This document shows positions 1 to 6,822 of a DNA stretch of 11,125 bases, piece after piece (position 1 is the stretch's first letter; each line of letters opens with the position of its first letter). The position numbers and the translations under genes were made by a program. This stretch comes from Anaerolineaceae bacterium UBA3924 (lineage in GTDB: Bacteria; Chloroflexota; Anaerolineae; Anaerolineales; Anaerolineaceae): assembly GCA_002385985.1 (NCBI GenBank), contig DGEO01000016.1, forward strand, positions 75,903-87,027. The letters are read 5' to 3'. The notes under the pieces are model-generated. The model ran no database searches. It saw only the letters and a list, made by a program, of their open reading frames with translations, and had not been told where the DNA came from.

Positions 1-1649
1 GCCGCTTCGGCGCCGCGGGGCGCTTCCACGCTCTTTGCCGCCTCCGCCTTCGCGCTCTTGTACTCCGAATAGCTGCCCTCGAAGACTTCCATGCGGCGCT
101 CGCCGGGCAGGACTTCCCAGATCTGGGTGGCCAGCGCATCAATCAGATAGCGGTCGTGCGAGACCAGGAAGATGGTCCCCTGGAAGTCGGCCAGGATGGA
201 CTGCAGCACCTCCTGCGAGGGCAGGTCCAGGTGATTGGTCGGCTCGTCCAGCAGCAGCAGATTGGCCCCCTGCAGCGCCAGCCGGGCCAGCGCCAGGCGT
301 CCCCGCTCGCCGCCTGAAAGCGTGCTCACCGTGCGGAACACGTCCTCGCCGGTGAAGAGGAATTTGGCCAGGTAATCGCGGATCTCAGCCGGCAGCATCT
401 GCGGGGCCACCGCCTCGATCTCCTCCATCAGCGTGTGTTCGGGGTTCAGGTCCTCGTGGGCCTGGGCAAAGTAGCCGATGCGCAGGCTGGCCCCCAGCCG
501 CACCTTGCCCGCGTATGGGGGGATCTGCTCCAGCAGCGTCTTGAGGAAGGTGGTCTTGCCGGCCCCGTTCGGCCCGATGATGGCGGCGCACTCCAGCCGG
601 CGCAGCACCAGGTCCGGGACGTGGAACAGCGGGCGGCCCTCGTCGGCGTAGCCCACCGCCAGATTCTCGGTGACCAGCACCTGCTCGCCCGAGCGGCCGG
701 CCGGGTCCAGGCGCATGTGCAGGCTGCGGGCGGTGCGCGGCGGGGCCAGGCGGACCTCGGCCAGCATGCGCTCCAGCCGCTTGCGGCGCCCCTGGGCCTG
801 CCGGGTGTTCTGCCCGGCGATGTTGCGGCGGATGTACTCCTCTTCCTTCTCAATAAAGGCCTGCTGGGCCTCGTATTCCGCCAGCTGGCGCTCGTAGCGC
901 TCCTCGCGCTGGGTCAGATAGGCCGAGTAATTGCCGCGGTAAACCTCCAGCGCCGGGGTCATCTCCCAGATGGTGGTGGCCACCTGGTCGAGGAAATATC
1001 GGTCGTGCGAGACCACCAGCACCGCGCCGTTCCAGTCGCGCAGGTAGGCTTCCAGCCACTCCACCGCGGCGATGTCCAGGTGATTGGTCGGCTCGTCCAG
1101 CAGCAGCAGGTCGGGGTCTTCCAGCAGCAGGCGGGCCAGCAGGGCGCGGGTGCGCTGCCCGCCCGAAAGCTGCTGGATGGGCCGGCGCTCGTCCGTGCGG
1201 CCGAAGCCCAGCCCGGCCAGCGTCTGCCGCACGCGCAGCTCGAAGGTGTAGCCGCCCAGGCGATCGAACTCGTCCTGCAGCCTGCCGTACGCCTCCAGCG
1301 CCTGATCGGCCAGCGCCGGGTCGCTCATCTGCGCCTCCAGCCGGGCCAGCTCCTGCTGGCGTTCGATCAGATCCGCAAACACCGAGGAGACCTCCTCCCA
1401 CAGCGTGCGCTGCGAATCCAGCCGGGCCTCCTGCGGCAGGTAGCCAACGCGCAGCCCGCGGGCGCGCTGCACCGACCCCTCGGACGGCTCGTCCTGCCCG
1501 GCCAGGATGCGCACCAGCGTGGTCTTGCCCACCCCGTTCGGTCCCACCAGCCCGATGCGCGCCCGGTGGGGAATCGAAAAGCTCAGACCGGTGAAGATGT
1601 CCACCGGCCCGTAGGAACGGGAAAGGTTCTGAGCGCTGAGCAGCGGCAT
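1..1649 (-). CDS. ABC-F family ATP-binding protein (ribosome-associated ATPase), 3'-truncated by window edge
   Basis: This is a cytosolic protein with two ABC ATPase domains and no membrane segments, the hallmark of ABC-F translation factors (EttA/Uup/YkpA/antibiotic-protection type), which bind the ribosomal E site and hydrolyse ATP to adjust elongation or release stalls. Reading the minus strand from the ATG at 1649 gives about 549 open codons to the window edge. Domain 1 has Walker A GPNGVGKTT (residues 36-44), a charged helical arm (about 80-140), the signature LSGGQ (161-165) and Walker B LLLLDEPTNHLD. A charged, Arg-rich linker (about 235-290, like the tRNA-contacting P-site motif) follows. 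Domain 2 has GPNGAGKTT (about 359-367), LSGGE (444-448) and a second LLLLDEPTNHLD. The last visible residues start a Lys/Glu/Ala-rich tail, so perhaps a C-terminal coiled coil lies outside. The exact ABC-F subgroup cannot be assigned. No Shine-Dalgarno precedes the ATG; see the -10 element at 1660-1665. Confidence 0.93.
   Translation of the reverse strand, partial: MPLLSAQNLSRSYGPVDIFTGLSFSIPHRARIGLVGPNGVGKTTLVRILAGQDEPSEGSVQRARGLRVGYLPQEARLDSQRTLWEEVSSVFADLIERQQELARLEAQMSDPALADQALEAYGRLQDEFDRLGGYTFELRVRQTLAGLGFGRTDERRPIQQLSGGQRTRALLARLLLEDPDLLLLDEPTNHLDIAAVEWLEAYLRDWNGAVLVVSHDRYFLDQVATTIWEMTPALEVYRGNYSAYLTQREERYERQLAEYEAQQAFIEKEEEYIRRNIAGQNTRQAQGRRKRLERMLAEVRLAPPRTARSLHMRLDPAGRSGEQVLVTENLAVGYADEGRPLFHVPDLVLRRLECAAIIGPNGAGKTTFLKTLLEQIPPYAGKVRLGASLRIGYFAQAHEDLNPEHTLMEEIEAVAPQMLPAEIRDYLAKFLFTGEDVFRTVSTLSGGERGRLALARLALQGANLLLLDEPTNHLDLPSQEVLQSILADFQGTIFLVSHDRYLIDALATQIWEVLPGERRMEVFEGSYSEYKSAKAEAAKSVEAPRGAEA
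225..260 (-). repeat. 36-bp perfect direct repeat, copy in the second ATPase domain of the ABC-F gene
   Basis: These 36 bases are identical to 1074-1109, with mismatches immediately on both sides. They encode the second Walker B/NHLD segment (LLLLDEPTNHLD). The offset is 849 bp, exactly 283 codons. A second shared stretch (151-166 versus 1000-1015) lies at the same offset. Confidence 0.85.
1074..1109 (-). repeat. 36-bp perfect direct repeat, copy in the first ATPase domain of the ABC-F gene
   Basis: Identical to 225-260. It encodes the first Walker B/NHLD segment. The protein motif is expected to recur in both domains, but perfect synonymous identity over 36 bases is more than protein conservation requires; codon bias or gene conversion could explain it. 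Confidence 0.85.
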
Positions 1650-1659
1650 ACTGTTCGAA

Positions 1660-1665
1660 AGTATA
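1660..1665 (-). promoter_or_regulatory. Candidate -10 element (TATACT) for the ABC-F gene
   Basis: On the minus strand TATACT ends 10 bases before the ATG at 1649, so transcription would begin only about 3-4 bases upstream of the start codon. The bases between contain no purine-rich ribosome binding site, consistent with a very short or absent leader. No recognisable -35 box was found at 17 bases. Confidence 0.4.
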
Positions 1666-1693
1666 CCCGAAAACCTCGCGCCGGGCCGAATCG

Positions 1694-1702
1694 TGCTATC
1701 CT
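1694..1702 (+). promoter_or_regulatory. Candidate extended -10 (TGCTATCCT) for the 1739 gene
   Basis: A TGn extension directly precedes TATCCT (4 of 6 consensus bases), 36 bases before the ATG at 1739. No good -35 box is visible, as is tolerated for extended -10 promoters. An AAAGGA ribosome binding site follows at about 1723-1728. With the opposed element at 1660-1665 this makes a compact 89-bp divergent promoter region. Confidence 0.3.
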
Positions 1703-1738
1703 GATGGAAAACCCGCATCACAGAAAGGAACGGCTCGC

Positions 1739-2122
1739 ATGGCTGCCTCGCTTTCTCAGAAGCTGCAGCTCAAACCCGGACAGGCCTTCACCCTGCTCAA
1801 CGCGCCTGAGAACTACGCCAATCAACTGGCCGCCGGGGGCCTGCCGCTGGCCGAGGCCGTGCCCGCCGCGGCGCTGATGCTCTTCGTCCGCAGCATGGAC
1901 GAGCTCCTCCGGCTGACGCCAGGGGCCATCGCCGCCCTGCAGGACGGCGCGCTGTTCTGGATCGCCTACCCCAAAGGCTCCAGCAAAGCCGGGTACGATG
2001 TGAACCGCGACACGCTGGCGCAGGCGGTGGAGGCCATGGGCTGGCGGCCGGTGCGCCAGATTGCCCTGGACGAGGTGTGGTCGGCGCTGCGCTTCCGTCC
2101 GGCCGGTCAGGCTGGCCGCTGA
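1739..2122 (+). CDS. Small conserved protein of unknown function, DUF3052-like
   Basis: This 127-residue soluble protein has no signal peptide or membrane helix. It begins LSQKLQLKPGQAFTLLNAPENY, continues with a hydrophobic segment (ALMLFVRSMDELL, about 45-57) and LFWIAYPKGSSK (about 77-88), and ends DEVWSALRFRP. From memory this order (KPG..LLNAPE, LWxAYPK, IDExWSALRF) matches small actinobacterial and chloroflexal proteins annotated DUF3052. The fold recalls part of a methyltransferase-like alpha/beta sheet, but no SAM-binding glycine motif is present and no function is established. Start: ATG 1739 with an AAAGGA ribosome binding site about 10 bases upstream. It is divergent from the ABC-F gene and 76 bp upstream of the kinase, from which it is separated by a likely promoter, so co-transcription is uncertain. 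Confidence 0.8.
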   Translation: MAASLSQKLQLKPGQAFTLLNAPENYANQLAAGGLPLAEAVPAAALMLFVRSMDELLRLTPGAIAALQDGALFWIAYPKGSSKAGYDVNRDTLAQAVEAMGWRPVRQIALDEVWSALRFRPAGQAGR

Positions 2123-2157
2123 TCGCAGCCCCGGGCGGGACGCAGCCGCCCTGTGAT

Positions 2158-2170
2158 AATCTGACAGATT
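2158..2170. promoter_or_regulatory. Perfect 13-bp dyad (AATCTG-A-CAGATT), candidate operator
   Basis: Two 6-base arms are exact inverse complements around a single central A. The dyad ends 4 bases before the candidate -10 (2175-2180) of the kinase gene, so a bound dimeric regulator would block that promoter. It lies in an A+T-richer patch within a G+C-rich region. The binding protein is unknown. Confidence 0.4.
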
Positions 2171-2174
2171 CGGT

Positions 2175-2180
2175 TAAAAT
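2175..2180 (+). promoter_or_regulatory. Candidate -10 element (TAAAAT) for the kinase-menG run
   Basis: TAAAAT has 5 of 6 consensus bases and lies in the 76-bp gap ahead of the kinase start. The hexamer 17 bases upstream (TGTGAT, 2152-2157) is a poor -35 match. Transcription would start near 2187. Confidence 0.35.
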
Positions 2181-2198
2181 AAGCCTGCGGAATATGAG

Positions 2199-3896
2199 GT
2201 GCCGCCCCAACCGATGGAAACCCTGACCCGAGAACAGCTGGAAGATCGCCTTGTCGCCCTGCACCAGGCCGCCCTGGACCTGGTGGAGGAGACCACGCTT
2301 GAGTCGCTGCTGGAGAAGATCGCCGTCGCCGCCATGGAGCAGGCGCAGGCGCGCTACGCGGCCGTGGGCGTGCTGGATGAGCAGGGCAAGCTGGTGCAGT
2401 TCATCCCCGTGGGCATGACCCCCGAGGAGATCGAGCAGGTGGACCACTGGCCGGAAGGCAAGGGCCTGCTGGGCGTGCTGGTGGAAAGCCGCGAGTCCAT
2501 CCGCCTGGCCGACCTGACCAAAGACCCGCGCTCGGCCGGCTTCCCGCCCGGCCACCCGCCCATGGTTTCCTTCCTGGGGGTGCCCATCCGCCAGCGGGAC
2601 CGGACCCTGGGGCGCATCTACCTGACCGACAAGCTGGGCGGCGGCGAGTTTTCCGAGCACGACCAGCAGATCATCGAGATGCTGGCGGCCTTCGCCGGGG
2701 TGGCCATCGCCAACGCGCGCCTCTACCACGGCCTGCGCGAGCGCGACAAGACCCTGACCCGGCGCAACGAGAACCTGGCCCTGCTCAACGACCTGGCCTC
2801 CACCCTGGCCACCTCCACCGACATCGACCAGATTCTGGAGCGCACCCTCTCGCAGGTGGTCGAATATTTGCAGCTGGCCGCCGGCGAGATCTTCCTGCGC
2901 CCCGAGGACGGGCGCTCGGTCAACCTGGCCATGCACCGCGGACAGGCCCTGCCCGCGCTGTGGGCGCGCACGTCCTACCGGCTGAGCGAGGGCATGGTCG
3001 GCGCCACCGCCCGCGACAGCCAGACGCGCATCATTGACGTGGCCAGCCCCGAAGGCCAGGAGGCCGGCCTGCACCCGTCGGTTTACGAGGCCGGGCTGCA
3101 CCAGGTGATCTGCATGCCGCTCAACGGGCGGCGCGGGATCATCGGCGTGCTGTGCGCCGGGCCGGCCCCCGATCACCCGCTGGACGACGAGGACATGCAG
3201 TTCCTCTCCACCATCTCCTCCTGGGCCGGCACCGCCATCGAGAACGTCTCGCTGTCCATGCAGGGGCGGCGGCTGGCCATCCTGGAAGAGCGCCAGCGCT
3301 TCGGCATGGACCTGCATGACGGGGTGATCCAGTCCATCTACGCCGTGGGCCTGACGCTGGAGCACGCCCGGCTGCTGCTGGGCGAGGACCCGGAGACCGC
3401 CCGCCAGCGCATCGACCAGGCCGTGGAGGACCTCAACAAGACCATCCGCGACATCCGCGCCTATATTCTCGACCTGCGCCCGCGCCAGTTCCACGATGAG
3501 ACGCTCATCGACGGCATCCAGCGCCTGGTGCAGGAGTTCCGCGCCAACACGCTGATCAACGTCAACCTGCAGGGCCCGCCGGGCGATCTGGGACTGGCCG
3601 AGGCCCCGGCGGTGGCGCTGTTCCACATCTGCCAGGAGGCGCTGGCGAACGTGGCCAAGCACGCCCGCGCCAAGAATGTGGATGTGGTGCTGTGGAAGAC
3701 CAACGACCGCGTGCTGCTGGAGATTCACGACGACGGGCGCGGCTTCGACACCAACAAGGTGCGCATGACCATCGGGCACGGGCTGTCGAACATGCAGACC
3801 CGCGCCTTCAACGTGGGCGGCGAGGTGGACGTCTCCTCCGAGCCGGGTCAGGGCACCACCGTGCTGGCCTGGGTGCCGTTTATCAATGAAGGCTGA
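2199..3896 (+). CDS. GAF-GAF-HisKA_3-HATPase sensor histidine kinase, NarL/DevS type
   Basis: This is a soluble two-component sensor kinase with no membrane helix. Domain order (numbered from GTG 2199): GAF 1 about 25-176, a short helical linker, GAF 2 about 202-350, a HisKA_3 dimerisation segment with phosphoacceptor His373 in DLHDGVIQ, then an HATPase_c domain with N-box Asn484, DDGRGF (511-516) and GHGLSNM (526-532). This matches DevS/DosT and LiaS-like kinases that phosphorylate NarL-type regulators. GAF 1 contains GHPPM with His119 and, 22 residues on, Tyr141, the spacing I recall for heme ligand His149 and distal Tyr171 of mycobacterial DevS. No response regulator is adjacent, so it is an orphan here. 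The start is uncertain: GTG 2199 has a GGAA 6 bases upstream, while ATG 2214 lacks a ribosome binding site. The 3' end overlaps the next gene by 11 bp. Confidence 0.92.
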   Translation: MPPQPMETLTREQLEDRLVALHQAALDLVEETTLESLLEKIAVAAMEQAQARYAAVGVLDEQGKLVQFIPVGMTPEEIEQVDHWPEGKGLLGVLVESRESIRLADLTKDPRSAGFPPGHPPMVSFLGVPIRQRDRTLGRIYLTDKLGGGEFSEHDQQIIEMLAAFAGVAIANARLYHGLRERDKTLTRRNENLALLNDLASTLATSTDIDQILERTLSQVVEYLQLAAGEIFLRPEDGRSVNLAMHRGQALPALWARTSYRLSEGMVGATARDSQTRIIDVASPEGQEAGLHPSVYEAGLHQVICMPLNGRRGIIGVLCAGPAPDHPLDDEDMQFLSTISSWAGTAIENVSLSMQGRRLAILEERQRFGMDLHDGVIQSIYAVGLTLEHARLLLGEDPETARQRIDQAVEDLNKTIRDIRAYILDLRPRQFHDETLIDGIQRLVQEFRANTLINVNLQGPPGDLGLAEAPAVALFHICQEALANVAKHARAKNVDVVLWKTNDRVLLEIHDDGRGFDTNKVRMTIGHGLSNMQTRAFNVGGEVDVSSEPGQGTTVLAWVPFINEG

Positions 3897-4578
3897 CCGC
3901 GACAAAGCCGGCTACGTGCGCGAGATGTTCGCGCGCATCGCCCCGCGCTACGACCTGATGAACCGCCTGATGACCGGCGGGCAGGACCGCGCCTGGCGCC
4001 GCGAGGTGATCGCCCGCGCCGGGCTGCAGCCCGGCCAGCGCCTGCTGGACCTGGGCGCCGGCACCGGCGATTTGGCCTTCGAGGCCCTGCGCCGCCATCC
4101 CGGCGTGCAGGTGGTGGCCGCCGATTTCACCCCGGCCATGCTGCAGGTGGGCCGGAAGCGCCCCGAACCGCACCCCGGCTGGGCGGCGGCCGATGCGCTG
4201 CGGCTGCCCTTTCCCGACGAATCATTTGACGCGCTGGTCTCGGGCTTTTTGCTGCGCAATGTGGCCGACCTGGACCAGGCCCTGGCCGAGCAGTACCGCG
4301 TGCTGCGCCCCGGCGGGCGCTGGGTCTCGCTGGACACCACCCGCCCCGCGCCCGGCCTGTTCAGCCCGCTGATCCGCTTCCACATGGACCGGGTGATCCC
4401 GGCTCTGGGCGCGCTGGTGACCGGCCAGCGCGACGCCTACACCTACCTGCCGGCCTCCAGCCAGAACTTCCTGCCGGCCGAGCAGCTGCTGGAGTGCCTG
4501 CGGCGGGCGGGCTTTCGCCAGGCGGGTTTTCGCCGCCGCATGTTCGGCACGGTGGCCGTGCACTGGGCCGTGCGCTGA
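3886..4578 (+). CDS. menG: Demethylmenaquinone methyltransferase (MenG/UbiE family)
   Basis: This SAM-dependent C-methyltransferase would convert demethylmenaquinol to menaquinol, the last step of menaquinone synthesis. At 230 residues it is of normal family length. The N-terminal family motif is present as FARIAPRYDLMNRLMTGG (15-32) with Trp37. SAM motif I is LLDLGAGTG (53-61), an acidic residue follows in VVAADF, and the late motif reads RVLRPGGRWVSLDTT. The C-terminal YTYLPASSQNFLPAEQL matches the family's YxYLPxS..F element. Compared with the UbiE patterns I recall, Ser/His of signature 1 are Thr30/Asp34, and Lys, Glu and Ser of signature 2 are Arg, Asp and Thr. The DTT form is, from memory, frequent in Chloroflexota. 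The ATG lies inside the kinase stop region (11-bp overlap), implying translational coupling. UbiE for ubiquinone is less likely in this setting. Confidence 0.88.
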   Translation: MKADRDKAGYVREMFARIAPRYDLMNRLMTGGQDRAWRREVIARAGLQPGQRLLDLGAGTGDLAFEALRRHPGVQVVAADFTPAMLQVGRKRPEPHPGWAAADALRLPFPDESFDALVSGFLLRNVADLDQALAEQYRVLRPGGRWVSLDTTRPAPGLFSPLIRFHMDRVIPALGALVTGQRDAYTYLPASSQNFLPAEQLLECLRRAGFRQAGFRRRMFGTVAVHWAVR

Positions 4579-4605
4579 GGCCCCAATCCATCCCTGCGAG
4601 GAATC

Positions 4606-5340
4606 ATGACCGAGTTCAACCTGGAAAAAGCAGCTCTTCGCGGTGAGCCTTCCCACGTGTGGCGGGCCGGGCAGCAGCGCCGCCTGGAGATGATCCGCCG
4701 GGCGGCCGGCGAGCGCGCCCGCGGGCGGGTGCTGGTGGACGGCTGCGGGCTGGGCGCCTACCTGGCCCGGCTGGCCCCCGAGGCGGCCCAGGCTGTGGGC
4801 CTGGATATTGAGGTGGAGCGCACCTTCGAGGCGCATGCCCGCGTGGACCAGGTGGTCTGCGCCGCGGGCGAGTACCTGCCTTTCCGCTCCGATTATTTTG
4901 ACCTGATCCTCAGCCATGAGGTGCTTGAGCACGTGCAGGACGACCGCCTGGCGGTGGCGGAGATCGTGCGCACGCTGCGCCCGGGCGGCCGGCTGGTGCT
5001 GTTTGTGCCCAACCGCGGCTACCCCTTCGAGACGCACGGGGTCTACTGGCGCGGGCGCTACCGCTTCGGCAACATCCCCCTGGTCAACTGGCTGCCGCGC
5101 CCCCTGCGCGACCGGCTGGCTCCGCACGTGCGCGCCTACACCGGCGGCGACTTAAAGCGGCTGTTCGCCGGGCTGCCGGTGCGCGTGGTCGAGCGCACGG
5201 TGATCTTCGGGGCCTATGACAACATCATCGCCCGCCGGCCGCGGCTGGGTAAGGCGCTGCGCAGCGTGCTGCAGGCCCTGGAAAGCACCCCGCTGCGGGG
5301 GCTGGGCCTGTCACATTTCTGGGTGGTGGAGCGGATTTAG
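4606..5340 (+). CDS. Class I SAM-dependent methyltransferase, Methyltransf_11-like, substrate unknown
   Basis: This 244-residue soluble protein has a Rossmann-type methyltransferase core. Motif I is VLVDGCGLG (42-50), the acidic residue after strand 2 is Asp67 in GLDIE, LPFRSDYFDLILSHEVLEHV (91-110) covers motifs II-III with the typical ExLEH, and LRPGGRLVLFVPN (124-136) is the post-motif strand. The C-terminal part (about 138-244) carries an aromatic and Arg-rich insert (GVYWRGRYRF, WLPRPLRDR) that probably forms the substrate lid, as in methyltransferases of glycan or lipid pathways. The start has GAGGA a few bases upstream. It lies 27 bp after menG, same strand, and is probably co-transcribed. 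The location hints at quinone, lipid or cell-surface chemistry, but nothing in the sequence names the substrate. Confidence 0.85.
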   Translation: MTEFNLEKAALRGEPSHVWRAGQQRRLEMIRRAAGERARGRVLVDGCGLGAYLARLAPEAAQAVGLDIEVERTFEAHARVDQVVCAAGEYLPFRSDYFDLILSHEVLEHVQDDRLAVAEIVRTLRPGGRLVLFVPNRGYPFETHGVYWRGRYRFGNIPLVNWLPRPLRDRLAPHVRAYTGGDLKRLFAGLPVRVVERTVIFGAYDNIIARRPRLGKALRSVLQALESTPLRGLGLSHFWVVERI

Positions 5341-5343
5341 GCG

Positions 5344-6819
5344 CTAATCCAGCGGGGGGCGGCGCAGGTGCCAGTCGGTGACCTGCTGGTAGGCGTGCCC
5401 CACGCGGAAGAGCACTTCCTCGCCCAGGTGCGGGCCGAGCAGCTGCATGCCCACCGGCAGCCCCTGGCCGTCGAACCCGACCGGCAGCGCCAGCCCGGGC
5501 ACGCCCGCCAGGTTGACCGGCAGGGTGAACACGTCCTCCAGGTACATCGACAGCGGGTCGTCGCGGTGCTCGCCCAGGCGGAAGGCCGTCGAGGGGGCCA
5601 CCGGCGTGGCGATCAGGTCCACCTGCGTGAAGGCAGTTTCAAAATCGCGCTTGATCAGCGTGCGCACCTTCTGCGCCTGGCCGTAATAGGCGTCGTAATA
5701 CCCGGCTGAGAGCGCGTAAGTGCCCAGCATGATGCGCCGCTTGACCTCCGGCCCGAAGCCCGCCCCGCGCGTGTCTTTGAACTGGTCCCACAGCGCGCCG
5801 GCCGGCTCGCGCAGTCCGTAGCGCACCCCGTCGTAGCGCGACAGATTGGCCGAGGCCTCCGCCGGGGCGATCAGGTAATAGACCGGCAGGGCCAGATCGG
5901 TGTGCGGCAGGCTGATCTCGATCACCTCCGCGCCCAGATCGGCCAGGCGGGCCACCGCCGCACGAACGGCGCTTTCCACCTCCGGCTGCATGCCCTCGAT
6001 GAAGAACTCCTTCGGCACGCCCACGCGCAGCCCGCGCAGGTCCGGCTCCTGGTCGAAGCGGAAGCGCGGGACCGGGGCGTCGAGCGAGGTGGCGTCCAGC
6101 GGGTCATGGCCGGCCATGACTTCCAGCAGCAGGGCGGCGTCCACGGCGGTGCGGGCCAGCACGCCGACGCAGTCCAGCGAGGAGCCGTAGGCCACCAGCC
6201 CGTAGCGCGAGACGCGCCCGTAGGTGGGCTTGATGCCCGTCAGCCCGCAGAAGGAAGCCGGCTGGCGCACGCTGCCGCCGGTGTCGGTGCCCAGCGCGGC
6301 CGGAGCCATGCGGGCGGCCACCGCCGCGGCGCTGCCCCCCGAGGATCCGCCCGGCACGTGGTCCAGATTCCAGGGGTTGCGGGTGACGCCGTAGGCTGAG
6401 GACTCGGTCGAGGAGCCCATGGCGAACTCGTCCAGATTGGTCTTGCCCAGCGAGACGGCGCCGGCCTCCAGCAGCCTGGCCACACTGGTGGCGGTGTAGG
6501 GCGGGATAAACCCTTCCAGAATGCGCGAACCGCAGGTGCAGGGCACGCCCTCCAGCGCCAGCAGGTCCTTGACGGCCAGCGGCAGCCCCAGCAGGGGCGG
6601 AAGCGTTTCGCCGCTGCGGCGGGCCTCGGCCCGGCGGCGGTCGGCGGCGCGGGCGGATTCCAGCGCCGAATCGGGCGTCAGGGTGATGAAAGCGCGCACC
6701 CTGTCCTCCAGCCGCTCGATGCGCGCCAGGAAGGCCCGGGTCAGCTCCTCAGAGGAGACCTCTCCGCGCGCCAGGGCGTCCAGCGCCTCCCGCGCGGTCC
6801 ACTCGGTCATCTCAGCCAT
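5344..6819 (-). CDS. gatA: Asp-tRNA(Asn)/Glu-tRNA(Gln) amidotransferase subunit A
   Basis: GatA is the glutaminase subunit of GatCAB. It releases ammonia from glutamine, which is channelled to GatB to amidate mischarged Glu-tRNA(Gln) and/or Asp-tRNA(Asn). At 491 residues it has full family length. The amidase-signature triad is intact: Lys84 in LAVKD, cis-Ser159 in PGGSSGGS, and nucleophile Ser183 in GTDTGGSVRQP, with the 75- and 24-residue spacings of the family. ESSAYGVTRNPWN and SLDCVGVLARTAVDAA are typical of GatA rather than a general amidase. The C-terminus (PVNLAGVPGLALPVGF, LPVGMQLLGP) is complete. The start ATG at 6819 is 3 bases after the gatC stop, and a GGAG overlapping the end of gatC serves as ribosome binding site. 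Its stop faces that of the 4606 methyltransferase across 3 bases, with no terminator between. Confidence 0.97.
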   Translation of the reverse strand: MAEMTEWTAREALDALARGEVSSEELTRAFLARIERLEDRVRAFITLTPDSALESARAADRRRAEARRSGETLPPLLGLPLAVKDLLALEGVPCTCGSRILEGFIPPYTATSVARLLEAGAVSLGKTNLDEFAMGSSTESSAYGVTRNPWNLDHVPGGSSGGSAAAVAARMAPAALGTDTGGSVRQPASFCGLTGIKPTYGRVSRYGLVAYGSSLDCVGVLARTAVDAALLLEVMAGHDPLDATSLDAPVPRFRFDQEPDLRGLRVGVPKEFFIEGMQPEVESAVRAAVARLADLGAEVIEISLPHTDLALPVYYLIAPAEASANLSRYDGVRYGLREPAGALWDQFKDTRGAGFGPEVKRRIMLGTYALSAGYYDAYYGQAQKVRTLIKRDFETAFTQVDLIATPVAPSTAFRLGEHRDDPLSMYLEDVFTLPVNLAGVPGLALPVGFDGQGLPVGMQLLGPHLGEEVLFRVGHAYQQVTDWHLRRPPLD

Positions 6820-6822
6820 GTG

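Noticed and set aside
435..1877. 480-residue open frame on the + strand opposite the ABC-F gene
   Set aside because: It is antisense to a clear two-domain ATPase, has low-complexity Gln/Ala/Leu-rich composition with no domain, and runs into the 1739 gene; a shadow of G+C-rich codon bias.
2194..2226. 10-codon upstream frame (ATG 2194) overlapping the kinase start
   Set aside because: Too short and without a ribosome binding site or recognisable leader-peptide character; probably chance.
1797..3905. 702-residue open frame on the - strand opposite the small protein and the kinase
   Set aside because: His/Gln/Ala/Val-rich antisense translation of a well-supported kinase; no motif or ribosome binding site.
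4222..5127. 301-residue open frame on the - strand opposite the two methyltransferases
   Set aside because: Antisense to two genes with complete SAM motifs; composition typical of a complementary-strand shadow.
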